Position numbers and translations under genes: made by a program. 64,000 nucleotides of DNA from Sanderia malayensis. Taxonomy: Eukaryota > Cnidaria > Scyphozoa > Semaeostomeae > Pelagiidae. The DNA lies in assembly GCA_013076295.1 (NCBI GenBank), contig RQOL01000531.1:1736001-1800000 (forward strand). The letters are read 5' to 3'. Position 1 is the stretch's first letter. Each line of letters starts with the position of its first letter. The notes below the pieces were generated by a model that saw only the letters and a list, made by a program, of their open reading frames with translations, searched no databases and was not told where the DNA came from. Shown here one piece after another: positions 11,647 through 23,361 of the stretch.

Positions 11647-14600
11647 ATGTCGAGAATAAACCTTAGCAAGCACAAAGCAGAGCTGGAAAAGGCGTGGGCA
11701 GATTTGCATCGACCAGACTCGAAAAATGATTGGTATGCAGTGTGTTTTTATCTGACCATTTCACACGCCCCTCTTTGCCTTGGCTCAACTCAAGGCCTGT
11801 GCTTTATGTTATAATGATAGCTTAGCTTCCTCTTGTGCTTTCACTTTAAGACGCTCTATTGTGAAATTAATTCAAATTCCGTCTCTAATATAACATGATA
11901 TTTTAAGGGTGGTGTTTGGATATGAAGGAAAAACATTTGACTTGAAAATTGTTGGAACGGGAGGTAAGCAAGAGGAGGAGAGGAGAGGAATTCAATTCTT
12001 ATGCTTCTTCCTCTGAGATATTTCTATTTTCCTATTGCTATTAACTTGTTGCTTTTAGAGGATGGTTTTGAAGAAATGATTGACGATTTAAGTGGTGGAA
12101 AAATACTATATGCAGGATGCAGAGTGAATGACCCAAACACTAATCTTCCAAAGATAGTTTTTGTAAATTGGGTATGGAGGTCTTGCATTAGTATACTACT
12201 TGTATTTGTTGCTATTTCGATTTGGGAAGTCTAGAGTTCGTAAATATTAGGAAGCCTAATATTCATGACTTTGGAGAGCAGGAAGAGTTGAATTGATTTT
12301 GAAATTTTTTTGTTTTACAGCAAGGTGAAGGTGTACCAACAAATGTAAAAGGAACATGTGCCAATCATCTAAGAGATGTGAACAATCTCTTCAGGGTATG
12401 CTTGCATTAAACCTAAACTGGTTGGCATTTAGATCAACTTAAACACTTAGTAAGTGGAATGACAGTGCCATAGATTGTACTTTGTTTTTCAATTCTAGGG
12501 AGCACATGTGTCAATAAACGCAAGATCGGAAGACGATCTTGATTACGACGATATTCTTGAGAAAGTAAAAAAGTCATCTGGTTCCAATTACAGCGTTCAC
12601 AAAGAAAAGCCAAGACCTGCTGAGAAAATTAAGCCAGTTGTAAGTGAAGCTACAAGACTTTCTAGATAAAAGAGTTTAGTGATTATATGTTTAAGCAATT
12701 GAGACAGGGGAGAAGATCTGCATTCAAAGATCAGTAAAATATTTGAAATTTTGTTCACAGATAGTTATATACAACACGTTTAAGACATGATGCCATGTTG
12801 GTTCTAAAACAGTTTAATTGCAGTTTGATTTGTTCACGTTTAATGTAGGGTGCAGTGTACCAAAGGATCAACCCAGAAGCTGAAATAAATATCCAGAAAA
12901 GAGATACTTTTTGGAGCCAACAAGAGGTGAAGATGTCAGAAAAATACATTATAAATTTAGCATAGGTTGAGTTCTGTCTTGCTGGTGTAGTATATGATCT
13001 TCAATTTGATGATTCAGCCGATGGTGGTGCCACGGAGACTGGGGTACATGTCGCCCCCAGTTATTTCTAGGATGGGTCTCGTAATTTGATTAAATATGAT
13101 GAGAAAAGGGTGGATAAGAGTGTGGCACATAGAGTTTCACCATTGGCAAATGGAGTGGCACCTTCAAATTTCCTTTGCTTTTGCCACTACTTCAAGGCTG
13201 GCACTGCTATTGCTGTCACATAAATTGCCATTGTAATTGTTTTTAGAGAGATGAAAAGGCACGGCAAGAGGAAGAGCGCCTGAGAATAGAACAAGAAAGA
13301 CAGAATGAGGATCGTAAGCGAAAGGAACGCGAGGTAAGCTTTCCTGTTAACATAATAGCTAACATAAGGCTCTAACATAATATGGGTCGTTTTTGTAGCT
13401 TCATTTGTTAGATATCACCCTTTTCTGTCATTGCTCTCAATTGATTCTCTGTTGATATTCTTGGAGCTTTTTTGTTTTGGTTTCTATTATTCTTTGCTCA
13501 AATTCAATTTAATCCAGGCATTGTATGGTCTCGTTTCTGCAGGCAAAAGAGACTGCTGTTCGAGAAGAGGCTATACGTGAAAGATCAAGATCAATAGATC
13601 AACAAAGGTAATCTTGTAGACTCACCACATTGCGTCCTTGTGCCTCGCTCGTTTTTGCTCGCTCGTTAGTGTTGAGCAAGTTGCGAGCGAGGCACTGGGA
13701 TGCAATGTAAGGAGTCTAGGTATCTTGCACGCAGCCTTTACGTCAAGATCATGCTATGACATACACCGTGTATTATCACAGGTTTTTCTGTGTGAATTGT
13801 GTTGTAAAGATCTGTCTTAGGTTGGATCCAGGCCCTACACCCATATGGGGTTTCAATTTTATCCACTGTATATAGGTTTTGTATCATTATGTCATGTAAA
13901 TGGTTCAAGTAAGTATGGAGTCTCTCTGCTTCTTCCCTAAATACTCAAACAACACAACAAATTGTATACTTAATAGCAATGGATTTTTTCTTTGTGTACT
14001 CAATAGCAATGGATTTTTTCTCTGTGTATTCAATGATGGATTATTTCTTTGTGTACTCGATAAAAATGCTTCTTTGTCCTTTTCAGAGCCGGACAGAGAG
14101 CGTTGGAGCAGAAGAAGAAAGACGAAGAACGAAAAAGATACGAAGAAACATTGAAAGATGCCGAAAGAGATGATCGAGAATTTAGAAGCAGATCAGATTC
14201 AGAAAGAAGACGGCGATTGCAGGTTAGTGGTTTCATGCGGTTTTCAATACACTTGTTTTATATGAGAAACCGTCTATCCATTAGAAACCAGTAATAAAAC
14301 AATCAACAGAGGTTAAGAAGTTGCGATAACCGGGGCAAAAAACTTTAGAAACTGATTTTGAGAATACAGTCAAAACTCGCTACACTAGGCATCAATATAA
14401 CTTATGACGTCGCCAATTGATAAGGGTGAATTGCGACCTTATTGTGGACCTCCTTTTAAATTTGATTATTTGGAAGTCATGTGACACAATGAAAGAAATC
14501 ACAAGTTTTTCATTCTGTTATCTGATTTATTTTTTCATTGAAACTTTGGGCTTGATCTTGTAAAACTCATCAAACAGGTGTTTTGTTCACATAGCACTTT

Positions 14601-17600
14601 TGTTATCGTTTTGTTCATCGCTTTGCTGGCGTGATACTTTTGAAAAAATTACAAAGAATTGATATGAGGATATGAGGAGCAAAGCTTTTCTAGAAAATTC
14701 CCATTGTAGCCTCGTAATCAGGCAGTTGCCTCGTACTTTAAAACCCAGTGGGTGAGACCCCCTATGACTCCAGGCCATTTTCATTGCAATTTTTTTCTTT
14801 CGACGGAACAATATTTGAGCTTTTATGTTTAGCTATTCAATTTTTTGTATTTTTGTTGATGAATGATACCAGCAGAGCGCAATTATAATTTTGTAAAGAC
14901 CCATGGTAATAACGTAAAAACCCGCAATGTTTGTAAAGTGGATTACTACAGCATGGTTTATGACCACGTTTTCACCTTTATCCAGTTATTTGACAAAATT
15001 GCCATCATTAACTGATTTTGATGGCCCACAAAAACTAAAGTTTGCCCTCAGAATTTTATTAATGTAATTGACATATTTTCATATCATGGATATGATAATT
15101 GCCAAATGGTTGAGCATTCCTTTTAACGTTGCAAATCATGTAATATACAGAGATTAAAAAAAATTAATTTGGTGCCTCTTTAAAATGCACCATTCCCAGT
15201 GAGCTGTAAATATTTTTTGCATAAACCAACAATGGAGATTTTATTTGCCAACTAAAGCATTCTTTTGTTCGCTCTGTAGTGTTATTACACACGATTTATT
15301 TCTGGTTTTTTAAAAAGTGTATGGTCAAAACCCCCTGACTATATTTCAACTGGGTTTTTAATTAAGCGATATCGGGCTTCATTTTTTTTATAATTGTAAT
15401 TTTTGAGCATTTGGCTTTTTCCTTTGAAAGAATTATTACCGACGAACATTTATTTGAAATCCAATTTTCTAAAGGAAAGAAGTGTTTGCGCATTGGGCCT
15501 ATATATTACAGCTCGAAAGATTTTCGGTTTCTAGTGAATTGCAATTTTTTTAAAACGTTTTCCTTGGCCGGCGAGCTTGTTTGTATGTCCGGGTGTTTGT
15601 TTAATATCTGCATTTCTTTGGAATAATGAACACGTCACTCAAATTTTCCGATCGAAAGTAATGAAAATAGCAAGTTCAACACGTGGGTGTTGAGAAGTTC
15701 AGACAATGATATTTTGACGTGCGTGCTTTTGTTGTTGATAAAGAAACGAAAAAATCAGCGGAACTTGAGTTGACACTACGCTTCGCCCTGGAAGACGGTC
15801 AAAATTTATGCTCACTTCCATATGCCTTGAATTTTTATGAACAGACATCCTGGAGGAAATTTGCTGTCAAACAATGGTGGTTTAATTCTCCTTCATCTGC
15901 AAGTCACTCAGTTTACTTCTTATTGAAAAGAGTCAGTCAATGGAAGCAGAATTATGATGGCCTTGCTCGAAGTTTTGTGATGTGCTGCTCTTCTGTTGTG
16001 CATCTTTTTCAATCGAGACTGGATCGTGTCTAATTAAATCGTAAAATTGGTTTTTCAAATACATTGTTGCAATGGCGTCGTATGTATTTTATTGCTAATA
16101 ATTCGTAAACTGATCTGAGCTGAAATCACGGGTCGTTACATTTGTAAACAAGCAAACTGCTGAATGTCAAAGTTTGGTGTCCACTTATTAATGTGAAGAT
16201 GAGGTGTTCATATATGTGTGAAAGTTTGCCAAAGTCGAGACAAAACAGGTCGGGAATGTTAACGATAGTCAACCTTTGATTGTTTTTATTTTGCGATAAA
16301 ATAACGAAACTGAATTGGCTTTATTACACGCACAAAGCAAGTCAACAAAGCAAGAATCCATCAAGAAATGGCACGGATTATATTATTAATCACAATCTCA
16401 ATAGTCATCTCGATGTTACATACGGTTGTGGAGGCACAGTCACAACAAGTCCTGTATTGTCAGAAACTAATTTGGCACAAAAACGTTTCCTCTGATTACG
16501 TGGTCGCTGGTATATTTCCAGTGCATTATTATTCGTCAGGGCAAGGTGCGTTTGTGTTTAATCGTGCAGGGCTGACCTGGGTGGAGGCATTTCTGTTCGC
16601 CATCGACGAGATAAACAATAACACACAATTGCTTCCTGGCATTAAACTTGGCTACGCGCTGTACGATTCGTGCAATCATCCGAATTACGGCCTACAGGCA
16701 ACGCTGGATATCATACAAGAGCCTCGCGCCCTGCCCGCCGCCCCTCCGGCCGCTGCTTCGAGCAACAACAATAAACCCGGCTTCCGCTATGCCGCCGAGT
16801 GCAAGTGTAATAAAACGAAGCCTGCAATGATAACAGTGGTTGGAGATGCCGCATCATCTTCATCGACGAGAATTGCAAGTGTGCTGGGCGCAAGGTCCGT
16901 TGTTATGCCTCAGATCAGCTACTCGTCCACGTCCACGGCGTTGTCCAACAAAAATAACTACCCGTCGTTTCTTCGCACTATTCCACCAGATACTTTCCAA
17001 GCATTGTTCATAATAGACATCCTGAAGAAATTCAAGTGGACATACGTGTCGTTTATTGCCTCAGATGACGCTTACGGTCGTTTGGGCGTAGAGAACCTTC
17101 TTCCACTGCTTCACAAAGAGAACCTATGCGTTGCGTTGACTGATGTTTTCGACCAGACAGTCAAGGGCAGGGCGAAAATCGAATCAATTGTCAGCAAACT
17201 GGCGAAAGACAAGCGATCTATGGTTGTCGTGCTTTGGTGCCAGTATCAACAGGCAGAAGTGTTCTTACAAGCGGCTGAGCGGCACCGCTATTATGATAGG
17301 ACGTGGATCGCAACCGAAACGTGGGGTAGTAATAGCTTAGTTACGAAAATAAACCCCAGGGTTGTGAGCGGTATGCTGGGCATCATACCGGCTGCTGTCA
17401 AGTACCAGCCATTCGAGAGGTATCTCTCGCAGTTGACTCCCAATCATTCGGTGCATAACCCGTGGATTGAGCAGTATTGGAATCGGCAAGGCTGCACGAG
17501 ATTGCCTAATGGGAAATACCGATGCAAAGACTCCGCACCCATTCCCGATGCCAACTCGTTACCCAGGAATAAATACATCAACGTGATGGATGCGGTTTAT

Positions 17601-20600
17601 GCAGCGGCACACGGCCTGCACCAAATCCTGTTCGGTAACAATAGCAGTGTGAAGAAATCAAGAGTTACTGGCGAACAGTTGCTGCCATACATCAAGAAAA
17701 TCAACTTCACTGGAAAGGCGAGATTGGACGTGAATTTCAACGAGAACGGAGACCCTGGAGTAGCCTCGTATTCTCTGACGAATCTCCATCAAGATGAGGC
17801 TGGCAAGCTGGAATTCAATATAGTGGGTCAGTGGGACTCTGTGTCCCGTAAAACTGAGATACTGGCAGGTGCGGAGTTGATGTTCGCGAATCGCAGCCGC
17901 ATTCCACCGAGGTCGGTTTGCTCTGATGAGTGTACACCAGGCTATTACGGCTTGGTTTACACGTCAAAATCGTGTTGTTGGACGTGCGTTGCGTGTCCAA
18001 AGAATCAGGTACAACCGTCACGTGGCAAGTTGAAGTGTAACCCATGTTCAGCGGGAACCTTGCCGAATGACAACAAGACGTTGTGCATCACACCGAAAGG
18101 CACGAATTTCTCCATCATCAATGCCTGGGGCATTATCGTGCTCACGGTGACCATGATCACGATTGCCATGGTAGTGTTCGTGATCGTGGTGATCGTGTTC
18201 AGGTGGAACACGCCACTGGTGAGAGCGTGGAATCGTGAACTATCGTGCATTCAACTAGCAAGCATAGTCATGATATTACTGTTGCCTGTGTTGTATCTTG
18301 TCAGGCCATCCGACTCCAGTTGCATCGCTCGCCCTTTCTATTTCATCATTTTCTACACGATATCTGTATCTGTGACGTTTACGAAGACCGATCGTCTCTT
18401 GCGGATTTTCAAGGCATCCAACTCGGGACGACTCTCAAAGAACAGCCGCGTTCTGAACAACGGAATGCAGATATTAACAGTTGTTGTACTGACACTCATA
18501 GCCAGTGTTATTTGCATAACGTTCTTCTTTGTATTTCGACCGGAATTTTACGAAGAAATCAACCGCGATAACGGTGATGTTACTGTTACGTACTCTTGCG
18601 GCAAGAACTATCGGGCTTTGTTCCTGATCTTGCTCAGTTACATATTCGGCATCGCTCTTACCTGTAATGTGTTTGCATTTCGAGCGAGGAAATTGCCCGA
18701 GAACTATAACGAGGCTCGGTATACGAGTTTTGCAATGTTTTTGTTCTGTTTATCGTGGCTGTGTTTCCTACCGCTGTTCTTCAGTCTGCAGTCGGAAAGC
18801 GACAAAGAACTCGCCATCATGCTCGTCTCCTATACTTCCACTGCCGCCATGTTTTTTACCCTTTATGGGCCTAAAATGTATGTGATTCTTTTCCACCCCG
18901 AGGAGAACACACCCGAGAGATTCAGGGCGAAGCTGAAAGCAGCTAAAAGCATAAACAGGTCTCATAGTGGCAGCTCGCCTTCGCAGAAGCGCAGGACCAT
19001 CACGTCTCATTCCAGCACTCAAAAGGAGGCCAGCCCTCAATCACATCGTGGCGAAAACCTCAAAAGAAATCCGGCATTTGAACCATCGGTTGATCACAAA
19101 GTTCACATTCTAGCGAAACTTGAATCGTAATTAATTAGCGCGTAGTTTGCTTTCATATTGATGGAAAATTTTAAAATACTTTCAAGATAAACACTATTGC
19201 TTATGTGATACTAAATTCACAAGGTGCCGTCATTTGACAATTTCAAAATTCAATTCTCTTTAATGTTTATTAATAGCTTTTCACTGATTGGCTTTAAACT
19301 TCAATTAATTGTATTTTATAATTCTACAATCTTGTAATTAATAAGTGATATTCACATGTTTTGTTGTTTCCAATTTTAGGCTTGATTACTTATTAGATTA
19401 AAAGCTAATGTTGAATCACCAGAGCCTGATGATATTCTGTGTTTGATCAGCCTTGAATACAAAGCGCGCGCTGCCTGCTTACAGCATCTACAATGCTTTG
19501 TTTTTGCAGTAATGAAATGTTGTTTCCCTCACCCAGGAGGCACAACATTTGATTAAAGGCAGACAGACTATGGGCGAGGAACGCAAGCGCTTCGATGCTC
19601 CTGCGCAGGAAAAGGCACCTCCGCCTACTGTTCCGAAAAAGGCTGCCCGTAAGCCTGTGCCTGTCCCAGTACCCAAAGCAGCAGAGCCTGAACCAGTGGA
19701 GCCAGAACCATCGAGGCCAGAACCAGTGGAGCCAGAGCCAGTGGAGCCAGAACCAGTGGAGCCAGAGCCAGTGGAGCCAGAGCCAGTGGAGCCAGAACCA
19801 GTCTCTACTCCTGCGGAGCCCCTTCACGTTGAAAAGGAGGTGGAACAACAACCGGAACAACCAGTGGCTCCGCAAGATCAGGTAAGGCAAGACGTCAGCT
19901 TGAGAAGGAAAACACCATAGCTAGTATTTATAGCAGGTTTCAATTACATTCGTTTGCTTAATTTGTTTAACTTGATGTTTGCTTGAATCTACCCTGAATA
20001 AACATGGTGTTGAAGAGAAATTCACAAGCTTTTGGTTGTTATAGGAACAAGAGCCTACAAATGCTTACTATGAGGCGGTCGATGATGCTCCTACACAGCC
20101 CGAGCAACCGACCCCGCAGTACAATTCAGAGGTGCGTACTGTCTACTCTATTTCGTAACTTACAGCGTATCATAATGCAGTCACCAGCAGTCAATCGACG
20201 ATACTACTAATTTGTATTCTTTTTTTATCAGGAGTTAGCAAGGGAAGAAGAACCCAATCTTTACGATACTGTCACCGAGGATAACCCACAGGTTTGGTAG
20301 TAACATGTCTTTAATTAGCGCCTATCTTCTTTTGACTGCCTTTCCGATAAACGCGCGTAATGCCTTCTAATAATTTGCACCCATTGAACTAGCAGCTTTG
20401 GGCCAATGTTTAAAAGAGTGCGTTATTGATGTGTCGGTCGATCAAGATCCTACTGTCTATTGTCCACATGCAATTTTAATTAAGGTAACAGATTGTATGA
20501 ATAATTATTGTAAGTAATTTCGAGCAGTTTTTGTTGACCTTGTTTCTGCTTTTCAGTCATCCGCCCCTGTTCAAGCTACGTCACCGGCTGGGATGACTGT

Positions 20601-21840
20601 GAAAGCAGTGTATGACTACCAAGCAGGTAACTGCGGTCTTCAATTAATCCCATAGCAGTTAGCTGTGTCAGTACCGTTTGTATCTCTTTCGAGATACATC
20701 TCGAAGATATCTTTGTTTGCTATGATATCCAGAATACTTGCATCATAGCCAACTAATACCCAACACTATAGCTATTGACGCTCTGAATCTGACTCTGACT
20801 CATACAATTGATATTGCAGAGGGTGAGGATGAAATCAGCTTTGACCCAGGTGATCTGATCACAAATGTCGAAGCCGTTGATGAAGGGTGGTGGAAAGGGG
20901 CTGGACCTGACGGTCGATTTGGATTGTTCCCAGCCAATTACGTGGAAGTAGTAAGCGATGGAGCCCAGCCCTCTGAGCAACAGGCGAGTCTTTGATATTC
21001 GGGGATGCCTTTCACTTTTTTAGGGGGGCTTGGGGATTTGGGGGACTATTTATTAATGAATTTAATTGTTATTGGCCTCGGCTCGGTGTATGACCTTGAG
21101 CCTCGTTTGACGTTGCGTTTTGTTCTCGAAAAGAACGAAAAGTGTTTATCGATTTTGATTTTTGCTTTTTTAGGCGCCTGCTGTAGAAGAAAGTCAAGCT
21201 CCGACACAACAGGGGCTCACTGCACGAGCTCTTTACGATTACCAAGCTAGTAAGTTTACTAATGCTTCGCATAACTATCGATTTAGAGGCCTCATGTTGT
21301 GAGTCGCTTGACGTCATGGATAGGATTCGACTCAACTCGACCTGACTCGACACGACTTGACTCGACTCGACTGGACGCGACCATGCAGTTGTTTTCAAGC
21401 CCAAGTCTATGCACTGTATTACTGTACAATTACTACTTATTACTTCACTTTATTACAATCATGTGCACTAATTTTAAGAAGCATAAGAAAAATTGATTTT
21501 GTGCGATTTCGACAACATTTTGCTAATTAAAGTTGTTGCAATTGACGAAATGATAATAACAACAATTGTAATGATAAATAGTAAATAATAATATGGTATA
21601 TATATGAATGGATTGTATATAGATTAGACTGTATTATGGTATACAGAGCTCTTTGATCCCAAACATATTTTATCTATTGCATATTTGTTAATTTTCCCAG
21701 GTGATGAAACAGAAATAACATTCGATCCTAATGACATCATCACAAATATTGAACAAATTGACGAAGGCTGGTGGCGGGGCACTGGGCCTAATGGCGACGA
21801 AGGTCTCTTTCCTGCTAATTATGTTGAACTTATTTCGTGA
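11647..21840 (+). CDS. DBNL: Drebrin-like / Abp1 actin-binding adaptor with two SH3 domains
   Basis: Actin-binding adaptor linking cortical actin to endocytosis and signalling (family knowledge). Exons: 11647-11732, 11908-11963, 12059-12171, 12321-12395, 12499-12639, 12849-12926, 13247-13333, 13543-13607, 14087-14222, 19537-19881, 20045-20131, 20232-20291, 20557-20626, 20820-20950, 21174-21249, 21701-21840; 581 residues. An ADF-H domain fills residues ~1-135 ([24 protein letters not shown]), closely following human DBNL. A charged Arg/Glu helix follows to ~290, then a Pro/Glu-rich linker with EPVEPEP repeats, a Tyr-containing acidic stretch, and two SH3 domains (~455-510 and ~526-581, each ending GLFPANYVE). 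Animal DBNL usually has one SH3. The start ATG ([10 protein letters not shown]) opens the ADF-H domain. Exon 14 could instead end at 20983 with a GC donor, adding 11 residues. The 14223-19536 intron contains a complete receptor gene. Confidence 0.93.
13972..14058. repeat. 30-bp tandem repeat, 3 copies, in drebrin-like intron 8
   Basis: Unit AATAGCAATGGATTTTTTCT plus TTGTGTACTC, three times with the last copy shortened. It lies just upstream of the acceptor at 14086 and supplies much of its pyrimidine-rich tract. Confidence 0.85.
16368..19130 (+). CDS. Intronless family C GPCR, metabotropic glutamate receptor-like
   Basis: Seven-helix receptor for a small amino-acid-like ligand, at the plasma membrane. 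One exon of 920 residues. Signal peptide is residues 1-23 ([10 protein letters not shown]...VVEA). The Venus-flytrap domain runs ~24-510, with [14 protein letters not shown] and SDDAYGRLG matching the mGluR ligand-pocket regions (the Ser-Thr pair and the hinge Tyr are kept). The cysteine-rich NCD3G domain is ~514-570 ([14 protein letters not shown]). Seven membrane helices span ~586-842, including the family signature [19 protein letters not shown] 78-residue Ser-rich tail follows. Length matches mGluRs. Ligand specificity cannot be read from sequence: binding residues near the N-terminus differ from vertebrate mGluRs. It lies on the same strand inside a drebrin-like intron. A start within the signal peptide is unlikely. 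Confidence 0.95.
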   Translation: MARIILLITISIVISMLHTVVEAQSQQVLYCQKLIWHKNVSSDYVVAGIFPVHYYSSGQGAFVFNRAGLTWVEAFLFAIDEINNNTQLLPGIKLGYALYDSCNHPNYGLQATLDIIQEPRALPAAPPAAASSNNNKPGFRYAAECKCNKTKPAMITVVGDAASSSSTRIASVLGARSVVMPQISYSSTSTALSNKNNYPSFLRTIPPDTFQALFIIDILKKFKWTYVSFIASDDAYGRLGVENLLPLLHKENLCVALTDVFDQTVKGRAKIESIVSKLAKDKRSMVVVLWCQYQQAEVFLQAAERHRYYDRTWIATETWGSNSLVTKINPRVVSGMLGIIPAAVKYQPFERYLSQLTPNHSVHNPWIEQYWNRQGCTRLPNGKYRCKDSAPIPDANSLPRNKYINVMDAVYAAAHGLHQILFGNNSSVKKSRVTGEQLLPYIKKINFTGKARLDVNFNENGDPGVASYSLTNLHQDEAGKLEFNIVGQWDSVSRKTEILAGAELMFANRSRIPPRSVCSDECTPGYYGLVYTSKSCCWTCVACPKNQVQPSRGKLKCNPCSAGTLPNDNKTLCITPKGTNFSIINAWGIIVLTVTMITIAMVVFVIVVIVFRWNTPLVRAWNRELSCIQLASIVMILLLPVLYLVRPSDSSCIARPFYFIIFYTISVSVTFTKTDRLLRIFKASNSGRLSKNSRVLNNGMQILTVVVLTLIASVICITFFFVFRPEFYEEINRDNGDVTVTYSCGKNYRALFLILLSYIFGIALTCNVFAFRARKLPENYNEARYTSFAMFLFCLSWLCFLPLFFSLQSESDKELAIMLVSYTSTAAMFFTLYGPKMYVILFHPEENTPERFRAKLKAAKSINRSHSGSSPSQKRRTITSHSSTQKEASPQSHRGENLKRNPAFEPSVDHKVHILAKLES
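19681..19803 (+). repeat. Short coding repeat (EPVEPEP) in drebrin-like exon 10
   Basis: 15-bp units of the type CCAGAACCAGTGGAG repeated about eight times encode EPVEP units in the linker before the SH3 domains. The array is near-perfect at DNA level, so length variation between alleles is likely (inference). Confidence 0.85.
21327..21382. repeat. Degenerate 5-bp (GACTC/GACTT) repeat in drebrin-like last intron
   Basis: Runs of CGACTCGACT with single-base changes over about 55 bp, between the two exons that make the second SH3 domain. Confidence 0.8.
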
Positions 21841-22573
21841 GGATTTGACGTTTTCAACGTTAGAAATTTTTTTAATGTTGGAAATTTTAAGGGCAATCTC
21901 TGATAAAATTCTTATTTTCGTATTGTTTTGATTGTGTATCGTGCAGCTGACATAATTTTCTTTCTTTCTTTTGATTATTTATATAATGTATAATTATATA
22001 ATTAATTTTTCGATCTTTAGATTATTAGTTATCCATAACTGGAAATTAATAGCGGTTATTGTTGTCTGTCTCTTTTTGGTAATGCAGTCTCAGCATTAAC
22101 TTTATTATTCATTATTCTTTGCAATATTTCTTAATTTTTGTAGAACAAAGTAATATCATGTGTCCCGTTTATCGTTGACTCTGCAAGTGAGCGCTATTTT
22201 GAAATCAAATATTTATGCTTTGGCATTCTTGTTTGTGTGTCTTTCTTATAAACTTCATATAGTTAACGCAGATTCTTATGTCAATAATTGTTTTCTGTAT
22301 TATCCAACGTTTAACTGGGTGATCTAACAAATAAATTGATTAGAGATATCAAAAATTTATAATTTTGCCAGCAAGGGGGTCAATCCGTACGTCGACTCGT
22401 ATTCATGTGTTCGCGTATGAAAATGAGGCAATGTGAATACTTTCACTGAATGTGAAGCTGAGTCAAGACGTACATTCGTCTGACTTGATTTTCGTTCAAG
22501 AATAGAAAGCTTTTGAGGGAACTCACAAAAAATAATATATTCGTGAAATATAATTCAGCCATTGAGATTTATC
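21841..22573. other. Intergenic region between drebrin-like and EMC5 genes
   Basis: AT-rich, no coding exon seen. A poly(A) signal AATAAA for the drebrin-like transcript lies at 22330-22335. The last ~200 bp before the ATG at 22574 must hold the EMC5 promoter; no clear TATA box is seen. Confidence 0.6.
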
Positions 22574-22894
22574 ATGAGTCTTTTAGGTAGGTGCCTAGTT
22601 GCATTTGGAATTATCTCACTAGCTCATGCCGGCTATTCTGCTATTCAGTTCAAAACCTATCTGAAATTAACAGAGGAGGAGTTCGTGAAGTTGCCGATAG
22701 ACATCATTGTCCAAGTCATGCTAGGCCTACTTGTTTCTATATTTGGCATTGTGAAGATTGCTGGAGAGTTAAAAGACATTCATGCTGCCGCCGAACTTGC
22801 TCACAAGTCGTGGGAAACATTTGGTAATAGACCATCGTTTAACATCTTCAATCATCGAGGTAAAATAATGTTTTCCGACCTCATGCAAGATTGA
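22574..22894 (+). CDS. EMC5: ER membrane protein complex subunit 5 (MMGT1)
   Basis: Subunit of the ER membrane protein complex, which inserts tail-anchored and polytopic membrane proteins (family knowledge). Single exon, 106 residues, close to the family length (131 in human). Two membrane segments are visible, residues ~5-22 and ~43-63. Conserved family blocks are LAHAGYSA, LTEEEFVKLPIDI, IAGELKDI and PSFNIFNHRGK. The ATG at 22574 is chosen because the in-frame codons just upstream contain no other ATG and the hydrophobic helix follows at once. The C-terminus is shorter than in vertebrates. AATAAA motifs follow at about 23239. Confidence 0.95.
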   Translation: MSLLGRCLVAFGIISLAHAGYSAIQFKTYLKLTEEEFVKLPIDIIVQVMLGLLVSIFGIVKIAGELKDIHAAAELAHKSWETFGNRPSFNIFNHRGKIMFSDLMQD

Positions 22895-23361
22895 ATTATC
22901 GGTTTGGTCAATTAAAGAACTGTGTTGTGTGTCATATCATAGCTCCAAGCGCCAATCGAGGGCTATAACATTGTATTATGTACATGCAGAAGAAAAAGAA
23001 CATTTTACATCTCATAATAAGCGATGGACTAATTTTTACGACAGCCGTTAAACAAATTAAATATCTTTTAATACACCAGGCATGGCATAAGCAGATAAAA
23101 CAATGTGACCAATAGTGATGACATGTCTGACTCACACATGGTTGTACATTATTGTAATCTGTTCACCATTAGGATAAATTCTCTTAGATTATAGCTTTAT
23201 TCTTGTTTCTACATATTCCTAATATTCAATTAAAGTAATAAAAATCCAAAAGACTGTGTCAATAAGACTGTTGGTATTCCTCTGTCCATAAATAAACAAT
23301 TGAAAGCTCTATCATCTTTATCCAATTGGTATATTATGAATTAACATTTAAGCATGATTCT
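22895..23361. other. Convergent 3' region between EMC5 and the cytokine-like gene
   Basis: AT-rich spacer between convergent genes, holding only 3' untranslated sequence and poly(A)-like motifs on both strands (AATAAA near 23239 on +, TTTATT near 23194 for the - strand gene). No further gene seen. Confidence 0.6.

Noticed and set aside
15719..16033. 104-codon + strand open frame upstream of the receptor gene
   Set aside because: It begins with GTG rather than ATG, has no splice signals or family motif, and lies in intron/upstream sequence.
19447..19890. Trp/Leu/His-rich - strand frame
   Set aside because: Shadow of the EPVEPEP coding repeat of the drebrin-like gene.
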